Positions 17,861 to 27,193 of a stretch of DNA of 64,000 bases are shown here, one piece after another (the first letter of the stretch is position 1; every line of letters starts with the position of its first letter). The translations under genes were made by a program, and so were the position numbers. The notes below the pieces were generated by a model. The model was not told the origin of the DNA and did no database searches. It saw only the letters and a list, made by a program, of their open reading frames with translations. The DNA comes from Cytophagaceae bacterium (GTDB lineage Bacteria; Bacteroidota; Bacteroidia; Cytophagales; UBA9547): contig JAIYAU010000046.1 in the NCBI GenBank assembly GCA_027488865.1, forward strand, positions 1 to 64,000, written 5' to 3'.

Positions 17861-17993
17861 TATAAGCAACAATAGCGGTTAAATATTAGATATTAGACCC
17901 AATGCTTAGGATAAACTTTTTGTTTAACAATTTTAAGTTTTAAATAAACAGTAACAATCATAGGTCTGTTATTTCATTGCCATATCTAAAATT

Positions 17994-20129
17994 CTAAAAA
18001 AGTTTTGTTTGGGTTATAGATTCGCTAGTTACTTTATAAAATTCTTGATGTATACTGAATGGCTCTACTCCCTCTGGTAGTTCAACTTTTGTATATTCAC
18101 CTTCTTCACTCATTTCATAAGCATTAACATTGTCTTTTAGATTAAAAGCTAGAATATTAATGGCCTCTTGTCTCAATTTAGGATCTGCGATGAGGTATAA
18201 AGATTCAACACGACGGTCAAAACTTCTCACCATGGCGTCTGCACTGCCACCATAAATCTTTATTTCACCAAGGTTATGAAAATAAAATAATCTGGCATGT
18301 TCTAAAAATTCACCTACAATCGAGCGCAAAGTAATATTCTCACTTAATCCGGGCCTTCCTGGTCGTAAACAACAAATTCCTCTTACGATTAATTTTATTT
18401 TTACACCAGCTTTAGAAGCTTCATATAATGCATCAATTATTTCTAAATCTTGTAAAGAATTTATTTTAATAACAATCCCACTTTCCAGACCTGCCCTAGC
18501 GTTGTTAGCCTCTGTATAAATAAGCTCAATTAGTTGTTTGCGCATGCCATGTGGAGCTGCTATCAAATAATTGTATTTAGGTGGCTGTGAATGTCCGGTT
18601 ACTACATTGAAGAATTCTGATACATCAGTTGCGTATATCTCGTTGGTTGTAAGTAGGCTCACATCGGTATACAATCTAGAAGTAACCTCATTATAATTAC
18701 CACTAGACAAATGCACGTAACGAGTAATAGTATCTGTATCAGGCTCTTTCCTTACAATTAAACAAAGTTTAGAATGGGTTTTTACACTGCCTAAGCCATA
18801 AATTACAAAACAACCTGCTTTCTGTAGCCATTGTGCCTGTTGAATATTGTGTTCTTCATCAAATCTTGCTTTAACTTCAAACAAAACTGACACGTGTTTT
18901 CCATTTTCTGCTGCTTTATATAAGGCTTGTGTAATTCTTGAATCTTTGGCTAAGCGATAAATTGTAATTTTAATAGCCAACACATTAGGATCAATGGCTG
19001 CGTTTTCTAGTAGTGTTAAAAACATTTCCATGCTGTTGTATGGATGGTGTAGCAACACATCATGTTTTTTTAAATATTGAAATACATCTTCATTTAAAAT
19101 AGGACAACTTAATGGCGGTACAGTAGCTGGAGGTTGATAGGTAAGGTCTTTAAACTCTGGATTTTTTATAATTTGCCACAGCGATGTAAGATCGAGAATG
19201 TTTGAAAGTTCAAAAATATTGTCGTCATCAATATCCCAACGCTCTTTTAAGGTGGAGATCATCCACTTGCTTATGTTCTTTTCAACATCTAAACGAACAA
19301 CCCTTCCTGTCTTTCTGGTATTTATCTTTTTACGCATTTCATCTATAAAATCCGCATCAGAATCATCACTTTCTTCTATTGAAAAATCTCCATTTCTTAC
19401 TATCCTAAATAAGTTAACAGACTCAATTTCAATATTTCTAAACAAATTGTGCATCTGCCAACGAATAATTTCTTCAATGGGCAAAAAGAGCAACTCTTCT
19501 TCATGATAAATGGTGTAAAATCGAGCAAGATTTTGCGGTATTTGCACAAAAGATAACTTCCTGTTTTCTTTTTCGTTGCCTTCTGTTTTGGTTACTACCC
19601 CAAATATTAAAACTTTGTTGGTGAGAATAGGAAAGGTATGATAACTATCCAACAACATTGGCGTAAGCATCGGGTGTATAGTATAATGATAATAGTTCGA
19701 CACCTTTTCTTGTTCTTCCTCGGTAAGGTCATCTATATTTGCTATTCTTAGACCATTTTTTTGAAATTCAGGGACCAACTCATTGTCAAGGTGTTGGTAT
19801 AATTCCTGTACAAAAAGTTGCATTTCTCTTAGTAGTTTTTTTCTAAAAGGTACGGCCTTAAGACCAGAGTAATCTGTACGATCTTTGTTAAAATCTATGT
19901 AGTTGTACAAACTACCAACCCTTATCATGAAAAATTCATCAAGATTAGAATAGGCAATGGCCAAAAACTTAAGCCTATCAAATATAGAACGATTCTTTTT
20001 GCGTGCTTGGTCTAATACCCTGTAATTAAACTTAACCCAACTTAAATCTCTACTTATATAATTACTTTGAGATATGAGTTGCGCAGCATTCCCTTTATTC
20101 ACATTGGTGACAAAGTTTAAAAATTTCAT
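17994..20129 (-). CDS. ppk1: Polyphosphate kinase 1
   Basis: Makes inorganic polyphosphate from ATP at the membrane. The N-terminal domain starts ISRDLSWVKFNYRVLDQA and has FLAIAYSNLDEFFMIRVG; the catalytic C-terminal halves show the autophosphorylated histidine in VKTHSKLCLIV and the second conserved histidine in RLFYFHNLGEIKIYGGSADAM. The frame is open to 20156, but that first codon is TTG; the ATG at 20129 (MKFLNFVTNVNKG) is preferred and gives 711 residues, normal for the family. Single gene. Confidence 0.94.
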   Translation of the reverse strand: MKFLNFVTNVNKGNAAQLISQSNYISRDLSWVKFNYRVLDQARKKNRSIFDRLKFLAIAYSNLDEFFMIRVGSLYNYIDFNKDRTDYSGLKAVPFRKKLLREMQLFVQELYQHLDNELVPEFQKNGLRIANIDDLTEEEQEKVSNYYHYTIHPMLTPMLLDSYHTFPILTNKVLIFGVVTKTEGNEKENRKLSFVQIPQNLARFYTIYHEEELLFLPIEEIIRWQMHNLFRNIEIESVNLFRIVRNGDFSIEESDDSDADFIDEMRKKINTRKTGRVVRLDVEKNISKWMISTLKERWDIDDDNIFELSNILDLTSLWQIIKNPEFKDLTYQPPATVPPLSCPILNEDVFQYLKKHDVLLHHPYNSMEMFLTLLENAAIDPNVLAIKITIYRLAKDSRITQALYKAAENGKHVSVLFEVKARFDEEHNIQQAQWLQKAGCFVIYGLGSVKTHSKLCLIVRKEPDTDTITRYVHLSSGNYNEVTSRLYTDVSLLTTNEIYATDVSEFFNVVTGHSQPPKYNYLIAAPHGMRKQLIELIYTEANNARAGLESGIVIKINSLQDLEIIDALYEASKAGVKIKLIVRGICCLRPGRPGLSENITLRSIVGEFLEHARLFYFHNLGEIKIYGGSADAMVRSFDRRVESLYLIADPKLRQEAINILAFNLKDNVNAYEMSEEGEYTKVELPEGVEPFSIHQEFYKVTSESITQTKLF

Positions 20130-20437
20130 TGTATAAGAAGATAAAAATTTGAACAATGGTACAAGTATATTAAGATAAAACAGCTATAAATTTAAAGAAA
20201 CCAAGTTTTAATTAATGTTGATTATAAAATTCAACCAATTTTAACAATCAATTAAAATTAATAAATCAAATGCCTAAAAATTACGTTTATAACTATTAAA
20301 TTTTTCAAAAATAGAATAAAAGCATTACTACATCTTTACCTCAATGTTATGATTTTGTGCAAAAACTTGTTTTCGCTTATTTTATTAGTATATAAATTAT
20401 AAACATAAACAATAATTGAGATCATAAGGTACTAGAA

Positions 20438-22366
20438 TTAACCAATTTGAAGTTCATCCTTAAAAATTTTGATGAACTCTTGTAAGGTATAGCTACCATC
20501 ATCTCCTTGTCCATGCCTTCTCACCGACACTTTGCCTTCTTCCATTTCCTTCTCGCCTACAATTAACATAAACGGAACTTTTTGTACCTCAGCATCACGA
20601 ATTTTTCTTCCTATTTTTTCATCGCGGTGGTCTACAAAGCCCATTATATCTTCAGCTTGGAGCTCGGAAAATACTTGATTGGCGTAATCCTGAAATTTCT
20701 CTGAAATTGGCAATAATGCCACTTGCACTGGTGATAGCCAAAGTGGATAGTTGCCAGCACAATGCTCGGTAAGCACAGCAATAAAACGCTCTAGAGATCC
20801 AAAAGGCGCTCTATGAATCATTACTGGAGTATGTTTTTGGTTATCTGAACCAATATATTCCAATTCAAATCGTTTTGGAAGCTGATAATCAACTTGAATT
20901 GTACCCAACTGCCACTTTCTTCCAAGCGCATCTTTAACCATAAAATCTAGTTTTGGTCCATAAAATGCCGCTTCACCCAATTCTGTAATGGTGTTTAAGC
21001 CCTTGGCTGCTGCAGCTTCGATGATTGCACCTTCAGCTATCGCCCATTCTTCATCGGTACCAAAATATTTGGTTTTGTTTTCTGGATCTCTTAAGGATAT
21101 TTGTGCCACATACTCCTTGAATCCTAATGCATTAAATACATACAAGACCAAGTCGATAAGTTTCATAAATTCATCTTTTACCTGCTCAGGCATGCAAAAA
21201 ATGTGGGCGTCATCTTGTGTAAAACCGCGTACACGAGTAAGCCCATGGAGTTCACCACTTTGTTCATATCTATAAACTGTACCAAATTCAGCAATACGAA
21301 GCGGTAATTCTTTATAGGAATGTGGTTTAAAAGCAAATATCTCACAATGATGAGGGCAGTTCATTGGTTTAAGTAAAAATTCTTCATCCAATTCTGGTGT
21401 TTTAATCGGTTGAAACGAATCTTTACCATACTTTTCGTAGTGGCCTGATGTTACATAAAGTTGTTTAGAACCAATATGAGGTGTAGTTACTAATTGATAT
21501 CCATTTTTAATTAAAAGCTTCTTCATGAAGGCCATCAAACGCTCACGTAACATGTTGCCTTTAGGAAGCCAAAGTGGTAAACCTCCACCCACTTTTTCAG
21601 AAAAAGTAAAAAGTTCAAGTTCGCGTCCTAGCTTGCGATGGTCACGCTTTTTTGCTTCTTCTAAAATGTAGAGATATTCTTCTAGCTCCTTTTGTTTTGG
21701 GAATGTAACCCCATATATACGTGTAAGTTGTTTGTTTTTTTCGTCTCCTCGCCAGTAGGCACCTGCCACATTCATGAGTTTTACGGCCTTAATAAATCCC
21801 GTATTAGGAATATGCGGACCACGACAGAGGTCAGTAAAGTTACCTTGAGTATAAAATGTTATTTTACCATCTTGTAAGTCTTTTATCAAATCTAATTTAT
21901 ATTCATCACCTTTGGCTGTAAAATAGCTAATGGCTTCATTTTTAGATACCTCTTTACGTTCAAAATTGCTTTTAGCTCGTGCCAATTCAAGCATTTTATC
22001 TTCAATTTTTTTAAAATCATTTTGAGAAAATTCTGCTCCGCCAAGATCCACATCATAATAGTAGCCTGTTTCTATGGCTGGCCCTATACCAAACTTAACG
22101 CCAGGATAAAGTATCTCCAGTGCCTCAGCCAGTAGATGGGCTGAAGAATGCCAAAAAGTACTCTTGCCTTCTACATCATTCCACGTAAGTAGCTGAACTT
22201 TAGAATCAGATGTTATGATTCGGCTGGCATCCCACACTTCATCATTTACTTTGGCGGCTAACACGTTACGGGCTAATCCTTCACTGATGCTTAATGCGAT
22301 GTCTAAACTTGAAACTCCTGACTCATAGGGTCTTATAGAACCATCTGGAAGTGTAATATTAATCAT
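20438..22366 (-). CDS. thrS: Threonine--tRNA ligase
   Basis: Charges tRNA-Thr with threonine. Order of domains in 642 residues: TGS ([20 protein letters not shown], 1-60), editing domain with [11 protein letters not shown] (about 72-82) and the SAD-type cysteine/histidine in [12 protein letters not shown], class II catalytic core with the zinc cysteine in [12 protein letters not shown] and motif 2 [23 protein letters not shown], and the anticodon-binding domain after [11 protein letters not shown]. The length and domain set are complete. A 48-nt gap separates it from the upstream TPR gene. Confidence 0.96.
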   Translation of the reverse strand: MINITLPDGSIRPYESGVSSLDIALSISEGLARNVLAAKVNDEVWDASRIITSDSKVQLLTWNDVEGKSTFWHSSAHLLAEALEILYPGVKFGIGPAIETGYYYDVDLGGAEFSQNDFKKIEDKMLELARAKSNFERKEVSKNEAISYFTAKGDEYKLDLIKDLQDGKITFYTQGNFTDLCRGPHIPNTGFIKAVKLMNVAGAYWRGDEKNKQLTRIYGVTFPKQKELEEYLYILEEAKKRDHRKLGRELELFTFSEKVGGGLPLWLPKGNMLRERLMAFMKKLLIKNGYQLVTTPHIGSKQLYVTSGHYEKYGKDSFQPIKTPELDEEFLLKPMNCPHHCEIFAFKPHSYKELPLRIAEFGTVYRYEQSGELHGLTRVRGFTQDDAHIFCMPEQVKDEFMKLIDLVLYVFNALGFKEYVAQISLRDPENKTKYFGTDEEWAIAEGAIIEAAAAKGLNTITELGEAAFYGPKLDFMVKDALGRKWQLGTIQVDYQLPKRFELEYIGSDNQKHTPVMIHRAPFGSLERFIAVLTEHCAGNYPLWLSPVQVALLPISEKFQDYANQVFSELQAEDIMGFVDHRDEKIGRKIRDAEVQKVPFMLIVGEKEMEEGKVSVRRHGQGDDGSYTLQEFIKIFKDELQIG

Positions 22367-22413
22367 ATTGACTATAAAAATGCTAAATACAACTTAGCTT
22401 TAATTGTTATTAA

Positions 22414-23508
22414 TTAATTTATATTAATGTTGCTTTGGGGCAACGTTGGTACAAATGTAGCTTTTTTGCGTTCAAAAATAACACGATCCAAGGCCGATTT
22501 TGCTAAAGTAAAGCTTGTATCCTTAGTTATTAATTTTTCCAAAAGAGCTTCTGCAAAATCCAATTTACCAAGTTCAATGTAACACAATGACAAAAAATAA
22601 ACATTTTCTTGATTGTCCTCCTTATATTTCACCACTTTTTGAAAATTTAACTCAGCATTACTAAAATCCTTTTTGGCAAAAAATATTTGACCACATCGAT
22701 AATAAGCTTCATGGTAGTCAATTTTTGACTTGATGGCTTTTTGATAGATAACCAACGCACTATCCTCTTGACCAAGTTTTTCAAGTATTTGAGCTTTTCT
22801 ATAAAGTAAACTATGATTTAACGAATCGTATTTTAATCCTTTTGAAACAAGATTCATAGAATAATGTGGCTTGTTATCTTTCAACCATAAGGCAGACAAT
22901 TCATAATAGGCTTGGGGTAAGGCAGAATCCTTGCCTAATGCCATTTCAAAATTACGCATGGCTTTGGTAGAATCTTGCTGAATCATATAAATCAACCCAC
23001 GATATAAGTATGTCTGCGCATTAAATGGTGCAATTTTTATACTTTCATTTAATGCGTCAAATGCCAATGGGTATTCCTTAAGTTGTATTAAAATATAACC
23101 TTTTACATTATATAAGTCATAATCTCTATAACCCAAGCTTTCAGCTTGTTGGATTGCTGTAAGTGCTTTACTAAACTCATTTTTAGACTTTAGTATTTCT
23201 GCTTTTATAAAGTAATATTCTCCGTTATTATCATTAAGATCTATTGCCTTGTTAATGTCCAAATTGGCAGCCTCTAACATTCTTTTTTCTAAATATATTC
23301 GAGCCCTCAGAAATAATAAATAATCATTATCATCGTCATCCTCAATGGCGTGATTGAGTAAATCTAAACTTGCCTCTGTGGAGTAAACGGCATTTTTAAG
23401 ATTAAAAATATAATTATTGGGCTTTTGCCTTTTTTGGCAAGATTGAAAAATAAAGCACAAAACAATAAAAATGTAAAATAGTCTCAATGATTTTAGATCT
23501 AGATACAA
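22414..23508 (-). CDS. TPR-repeat lipoprotein
   Basis: A predicted lipoprotein (FYIFIVLCFIFQSC, Cys at about 24) followed by about eight TPR units, for example YLLFLRARIYLEKRMLEAAN and AQTYLYRGLIYMIQQDSTKAMRNFEMAL. TPR scaffolds mediate protein-protein contacts. The first codon of the frame is TTG; an in-frame TTG at 23487 would give MRLFYIFIVLC, a neater signal peptide. It follows the DUF5686 gene by 13 nt and precedes thrS, so the three are probably co-transcribed. Confidence 0.8.
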   Translation of the reverse strand: MYLDLKSLRLFYIFIVLCFIFQSCQKRQKPNNYIFNLKNAVYSTEASLDLLNHAIEDDDDNDYLLFLRARIYLEKRMLEAANLDINKAIDLNDNNGEYYFIKAEILKSKNEFSKALTAIQQAESLGYRDYDLYNVKGYILIQLKEYPLAFDALNESIKIAPFNAQTYLYRGLIYMIQQDSTKAMRNFEMALGKDSALPQAYYELSALWLKDNKPHYSMNLVSKGLKYDSLNHSLLYRKAQILEKLGQEDSALVIYQKAIKSKIDYHEAYYRCGQIFFAKKDFSNAELNFQKVVKYKEDNQENVYFLSLCYIELGKLDFAEALLEKLITKDTSFTLAKSALDRVIFERKKATFVPTLPQSNININ

Positions 23509-23521
23509 ACAAAAAACATAA

Positions 23522-26017
23522 TTACAACCTAAATACAGCGGATACCTTTATCCCAAATCTATTAATATCGTAAGGAACATTTAGTTGCGTAACACGATGT
23601 ACAAAGGTAACACGCACAAACTTAAAAATATTTTCGACACCATAAGAAATTTCGACATAGGGCTTCCCTCCTAACCCATTGTACGCTGGTTCATTATTAA
23701 CTTGTTGATATTGAGCAGGAATATATTTAAGATTATTGGATGAAACATCACCAATTAAAGCTGTTGCACCTACCATTTCTCTCCATTTTAATCGCTTCAT
23801 GAGTGGAATTCTATTTAAAAAGAAACCTTCAAACTGATGCATGTAATGAATTGAGGTAAATTCGTCACTAACAAACTCGAAAAAGTTCATTAAGTTGAAG
23901 GCAGAACTATTGTAAAAGTAGGTTTCGTTGCCCAGATGCACCCCTAACAATGTATACGGCAATGAAGATAAATATTTGGTTGAAGTGATAGAATAGCTTG
24001 ATTTGCCAAAAAGGCCAAATCTAAATCGTTGACTAAAGTTAATTGTAAATTTATCGTAGTTAAAATCAGATTTGTTAAATACTCCTTTAATTCCTCTGGA
24101 GTATTTAAGGGTAATAATTGGCCATTTATCAGTTCCTAAGCTCACGCGTTCATTATCGTTTTGCAAAAATAATTCACGATGGGCATATCTTATTTCAAAT
24201 GTAGCCTCTGCATTTTGGTACGAATTATAAATGGCAGAGGTGTTTGGGGTATTAGGATTTTCGTAAAAACCAAAGTTAAACATTGGGTAAAGTTCGTGAT
24301 ATTTGAAATAGATCTTTGGGGTAAAACCAGATCTAATTTCTCTCATGAAATAAAAATTGTTTTCAACCATCCATAATGGTCCTCTGTACCTTCCAAATCG
24401 CGCAAAAGCAGAAAAAAGTCCATTATTTTCAAATCCTTCTTGCATAAATGCAAGCTGTCCAATGTCTTCTTTGCGTTCAAGGCCTATTTCTGTCCATTGT
24501 TTTCTAGAAAAAATGTATTTACCAAAAGCACCATATTTCCATTGTTTATCCATGGTACCATAAGCACCATATACTTTAAACATAATTTTTTTACTGAATT
24601 TTGTATTGGTTCTAAAGCCTAACCTAAATCGGTCCTGTTCGATATTATTTCTTGAATATGCAAACAAATAAGGTCCAATGTCTATAGGTCCCGCTTTTTT
24701 GTAACCATTAATTGCTATATCAATTATTTCTACATAGGACTTTACTACCGGAAGTTTTTTTAATGAATCAACCATTAAAAAAACGTTCTTTTCAGTTTGG
24801 CTTAAGGTGTCATGCCTGCCCGCAATCCAATATGCTTGGTCGTGCATTTTGGAATCTTCAGCCACAATGATTGGTGAGTTGTAAAATTTAGAATCTTTAG
24901 GTTGATTAACGATTATATCCTTAGAGGAAGAATAGAACTTCGCAATCATACCCGCGGTGCTATCCGCTAATTCTGCAATGTCAATTAACACCCTCGATTT
25001 TACTGGCATCCAGGCACCAGCGGTGGTAGGTTCTGATTCTTGTTGAATCTTAATTTTCTCAACAAAGTTTAAATTTGCCTTATTATCAACGGTTACGTCC
25101 ACGCGCTTAAGTGCCCAAGTAGAATCTGTTATCCAAATAACTCCCCTAAAAGCCAAATCTCGCTCATTTCTAGGTTCCAACTCAATTTTATAACACCAGT
25201 CTGAGCCAACGAACATACTGTCGGCTAAATAATAGTCATAAAATATCTTCCAACTATCTGCAATGGGTGAAGGGAAATCTTTATTCACTATAGACAAATA
25301 GTTTTTGTAAAAATTGTATTCTTGAAAAGTACTTCCAATTATTTGTGACACCAAACTGGCATCATCTAAAGCTATTCCAGTTACTTTTGTTGCTAAAATT
25401 TTTTCAGTAGTTTTTGGCAAGTTATCTGCAAAATAAACTTCAGAGATGGCCTCAGAAATAAAAATTGGTAAAATTGGTTTACCATCTTCACCACTAATTT
25501 TTTGAAGGCTATCCATAAATGTTCCGATTTGTCTGAACATCCTTCTCTTTTTCATTTTATTGGATATGTTATCTATATCCAATTCAACTTTATTGTAGCT
25601 GTTATATTGATAAGCCTTTAGTTTACGTTTGTCATTAACATCTTTAGCATTAACGGCGTTTCTAATAATTCTATACGCTGGATTTTCAGTTGCTTTTATT
25701 ACCACCTCTTGTAAGGCCACCCCTTCTACTTCCAGTTGAAAATCAATAGTTTGAGTTACTCCTACTTTAATTTTTTTTGTTCTAAGGGCATATCCGAAGT
25801 AACCACAAGTTATTGAGTCGTGAGGAGATTTTAGTTTTAATCGATAAACTCCGTCAAAATCTGTTTGCGTAATAATATTTGTACCTTTAATGTAAATATT
25901 GGCAAATGCTATGAATTCATTGGTGGAGGCATCCGTTACTTTTCCAGTTATTAATGTCTCTTGAGCGTTTAATACTGTAATACAAGCGATTAAAATTGCA
26001 ATAAAATAGTTTTTCAA
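23522..26017 (-). CDS. DUF5686 outer-membrane protein with carboxypeptidase-like regulatory domain
   Basis: 831 residues: signal peptide (MKNYFIAILIACITVLNAQ), a CarboxypepD_reg-like beta-sandwich (ITGKVTDASTNEFIAFANIYIKGTN, about 23-100), then the DUF5686 region with KDVNDKRKLKAYQYNSYNKV, ending in alternating strands typical of an outer-membrane barrel and a terminal aromatic-type residue pattern (FGIKVSAVFRL). The family is widespread in Bacteroidota; the function is not known. The position fits an outer-membrane location; the role is not inferred. Confidence 0.88.
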   Translation of the reverse strand: MKNYFIAILIACITVLNAQETLITGKVTDASTNEFIAFANIYIKGTNIITQTDFDGVYRLKLKSPHDSITCGYFGYALRTKKIKVGVTQTIDFQLEVEGVALQEVVIKATENPAYRIIRNAVNAKDVNDKRKLKAYQYNSYNKVELDIDNISNKMKKRRMFRQIGTFMDSLQKISGEDGKPILPIFISEAISEVYFADNLPKTTEKILATKVTGIALDDASLVSQIIGSTFQEYNFYKNYLSIVNKDFPSPIADSWKIFYDYYLADSMFVGSDWCYKIELEPRNERDLAFRGVIWITDSTWALKRVDVTVDNKANLNFVEKIKIQQESEPTTAGAWMPVKSRVLIDIAELADSTAGMIAKFYSSSKDIIVNQPKDSKFYNSPIIVAEDSKMHDQAYWIAGRHDTLSQTEKNVFLMVDSLKKLPVVKSYVEIIDIAINGYKKAGPIDIGPYLFAYSRNNIEQDRFRLGFRTNTKFSKKIMFKVYGAYGTMDKQWKYGAFGKYIFSRKQWTEIGLERKEDIGQLAFMQEGFENNGLFSAFARFGRYRGPLWMVENNFYFMREIRSGFTPKIYFKYHELYPMFNFGFYENPNTPNTSAIYNSYQNAEATFEIRYAHRELFLQNDNERVSLGTDKWPIITLKYSRGIKGVFNKSDFNYDKFTINFSQRFRFGLFGKSSYSITSTKYLSSLPYTLLGVHLGNETYFYNSSAFNLMNFFEFVSDEFTSIHYMHQFEGFFLNRIPLMKRLKWREMVGATALIGDVSSNNLKYIPAQYQQVNNEPAYNGLGGKPYVEISYGVENIFKFVRVTFVHRVTQLNVPYDINRFGIKVSAVFRL

Positions 26018-26162
26018 ATTGTAATAATTGTATTTTAGTAGTCCAATTTAGTAAATGATAAAATATTGCCTAATATACTAGATTTAACATTATTTATTAC
26101 ACAATTTGGTTAAATTTTAAAGTAGATAGCAAATATTAAGGTAATTCTAAGTAAAATATACC

Positions 26163-27140
26163 ATGTTTAGAACAGCACTAGAGGTACAAAAAGGTTCAAT
26201 TAAAATATCGTTACAATCTAAATTGGTATCGATTGGTTCGTGTTTTGCGCAGGTAATGGGTGATAAACTTAACTATAATAAGGTAAAAGTACTTAACAAC
26301 CCCTTTGGAACAACATTTAACCCAGTTTCACTACGAACTTTGGTAATAAATGCACTGGAAGGCACTTATGATCTTTCTTATGTGCTTAATAATGAAGTAT
26401 GGTATGCTTATGAGCTACATTCTTCACATTCATCTACCCAATTGGATTTACTTCAAACTAATGTTCAAAAGGTGTTTGATGATACTAGAAAAGCATTAGT
26501 AGATGCAGACATACTAATGATTACCCTTGGCTCTGCTTTTGTTTATCAACATATTGAAAATAAATTGGTTGTAAATAATTGCCACAAAATGCCGAGCAGT
26601 TTATTTACCAAAGAATTATTAAAACCAGAAGAAGTAATAAAAAACTTAATGTTGCTTATATCAACCTTGAGAATATCTAATCCTAAGGTTAAAATTATAT
26701 TTACAGTAAGCCCTGTAAGGCACACGAAGGACACACTCCCCTTCAACACAATAAGTAAATCCACCTTGTTATTGGCAGTTTATGAAATCTGCCGCAATTA
26801 TGATTTTTGTGAATATTTCCCTGCCTATGAACTACTTATGGATGATTTAAGGGACTACAGATTCTATGATGAGGATTTGATACATCCGAATAAACTTGCT
26901 GAAAATTATATTTGGCAAAAGTTTTCAACTGCATATTTTGATTCAAATTTATTGTCTTTTACCACAAAATGGGATCAACTTCAAAAATCTTTGACCCATA
27001 GGCCGTTTCATACAAAAACAAGCAGTTATAAAAATCATCTCTTAAAGATCTTGAACGACCTTACTGCCCTGCAAACTGAATTTGATGTAGATGTAAATAA
27101 AGAATTGTTAGACTTAAAAGATCGTCTAATAAATAGCTAA
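26163..27140 (+). CDS. GSCFA domain protein
   Basis: 325 residues with the motif that names the family, SIGSCFAQVMGDKL (about 27-40), then NPFGTTFNPVSL, TLGSAFVYQH and the C-terminal FYDEDLIHPNKLAENYIWQKF. The GSC motif and the DxxH block look like the catalytic parts of SGNH-type hydrolases, so an esterase or lipase-like activity is possible, although unproven. There is no signal peptide. It is divergent from the DUF5686 gene and 53 nt before the TPR-CHAT gene. Confidence 0.88.
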   Translation: MFRTALEVQKGSIKISLQSKLVSIGSCFAQVMGDKLNYNKVKVLNNPFGTTFNPVSLRTLVINALEGTYDLSYVLNNEVWYAYELHSSHSSTQLDLLQTNVQKVFDDTRKALVDADILMITLGSAFVYQHIENKLVVNNCHKMPSSLFTKELLKPEEVIKNLMLLISTLRISNPKVKIIFTVSPVRHTKDTLPFNTISKSTLLLAVYEICRNYDFCEYFPAYELLMDDLRDYRFYDEDLIHPNKLAENYIWQKFSTAYFDSNLLSFTTKWDQLQKSLTHRPFHTKTSSYKNHLLKILNDLTALQTEFDVDVNKELLDLKDRLINS

Positions 27141-27193
27141 ATCAATTGAAATTTAGCTATTTAGTATTTTGAAAACCTTTAATTTAAAAAACA

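Noticed and set aside
20306..20313. TATTTTTG on the minus strand as a ppk1 promoter element
   Set aside because: A TTG at the expected distance is missing and the match lies 180 nt before the start.
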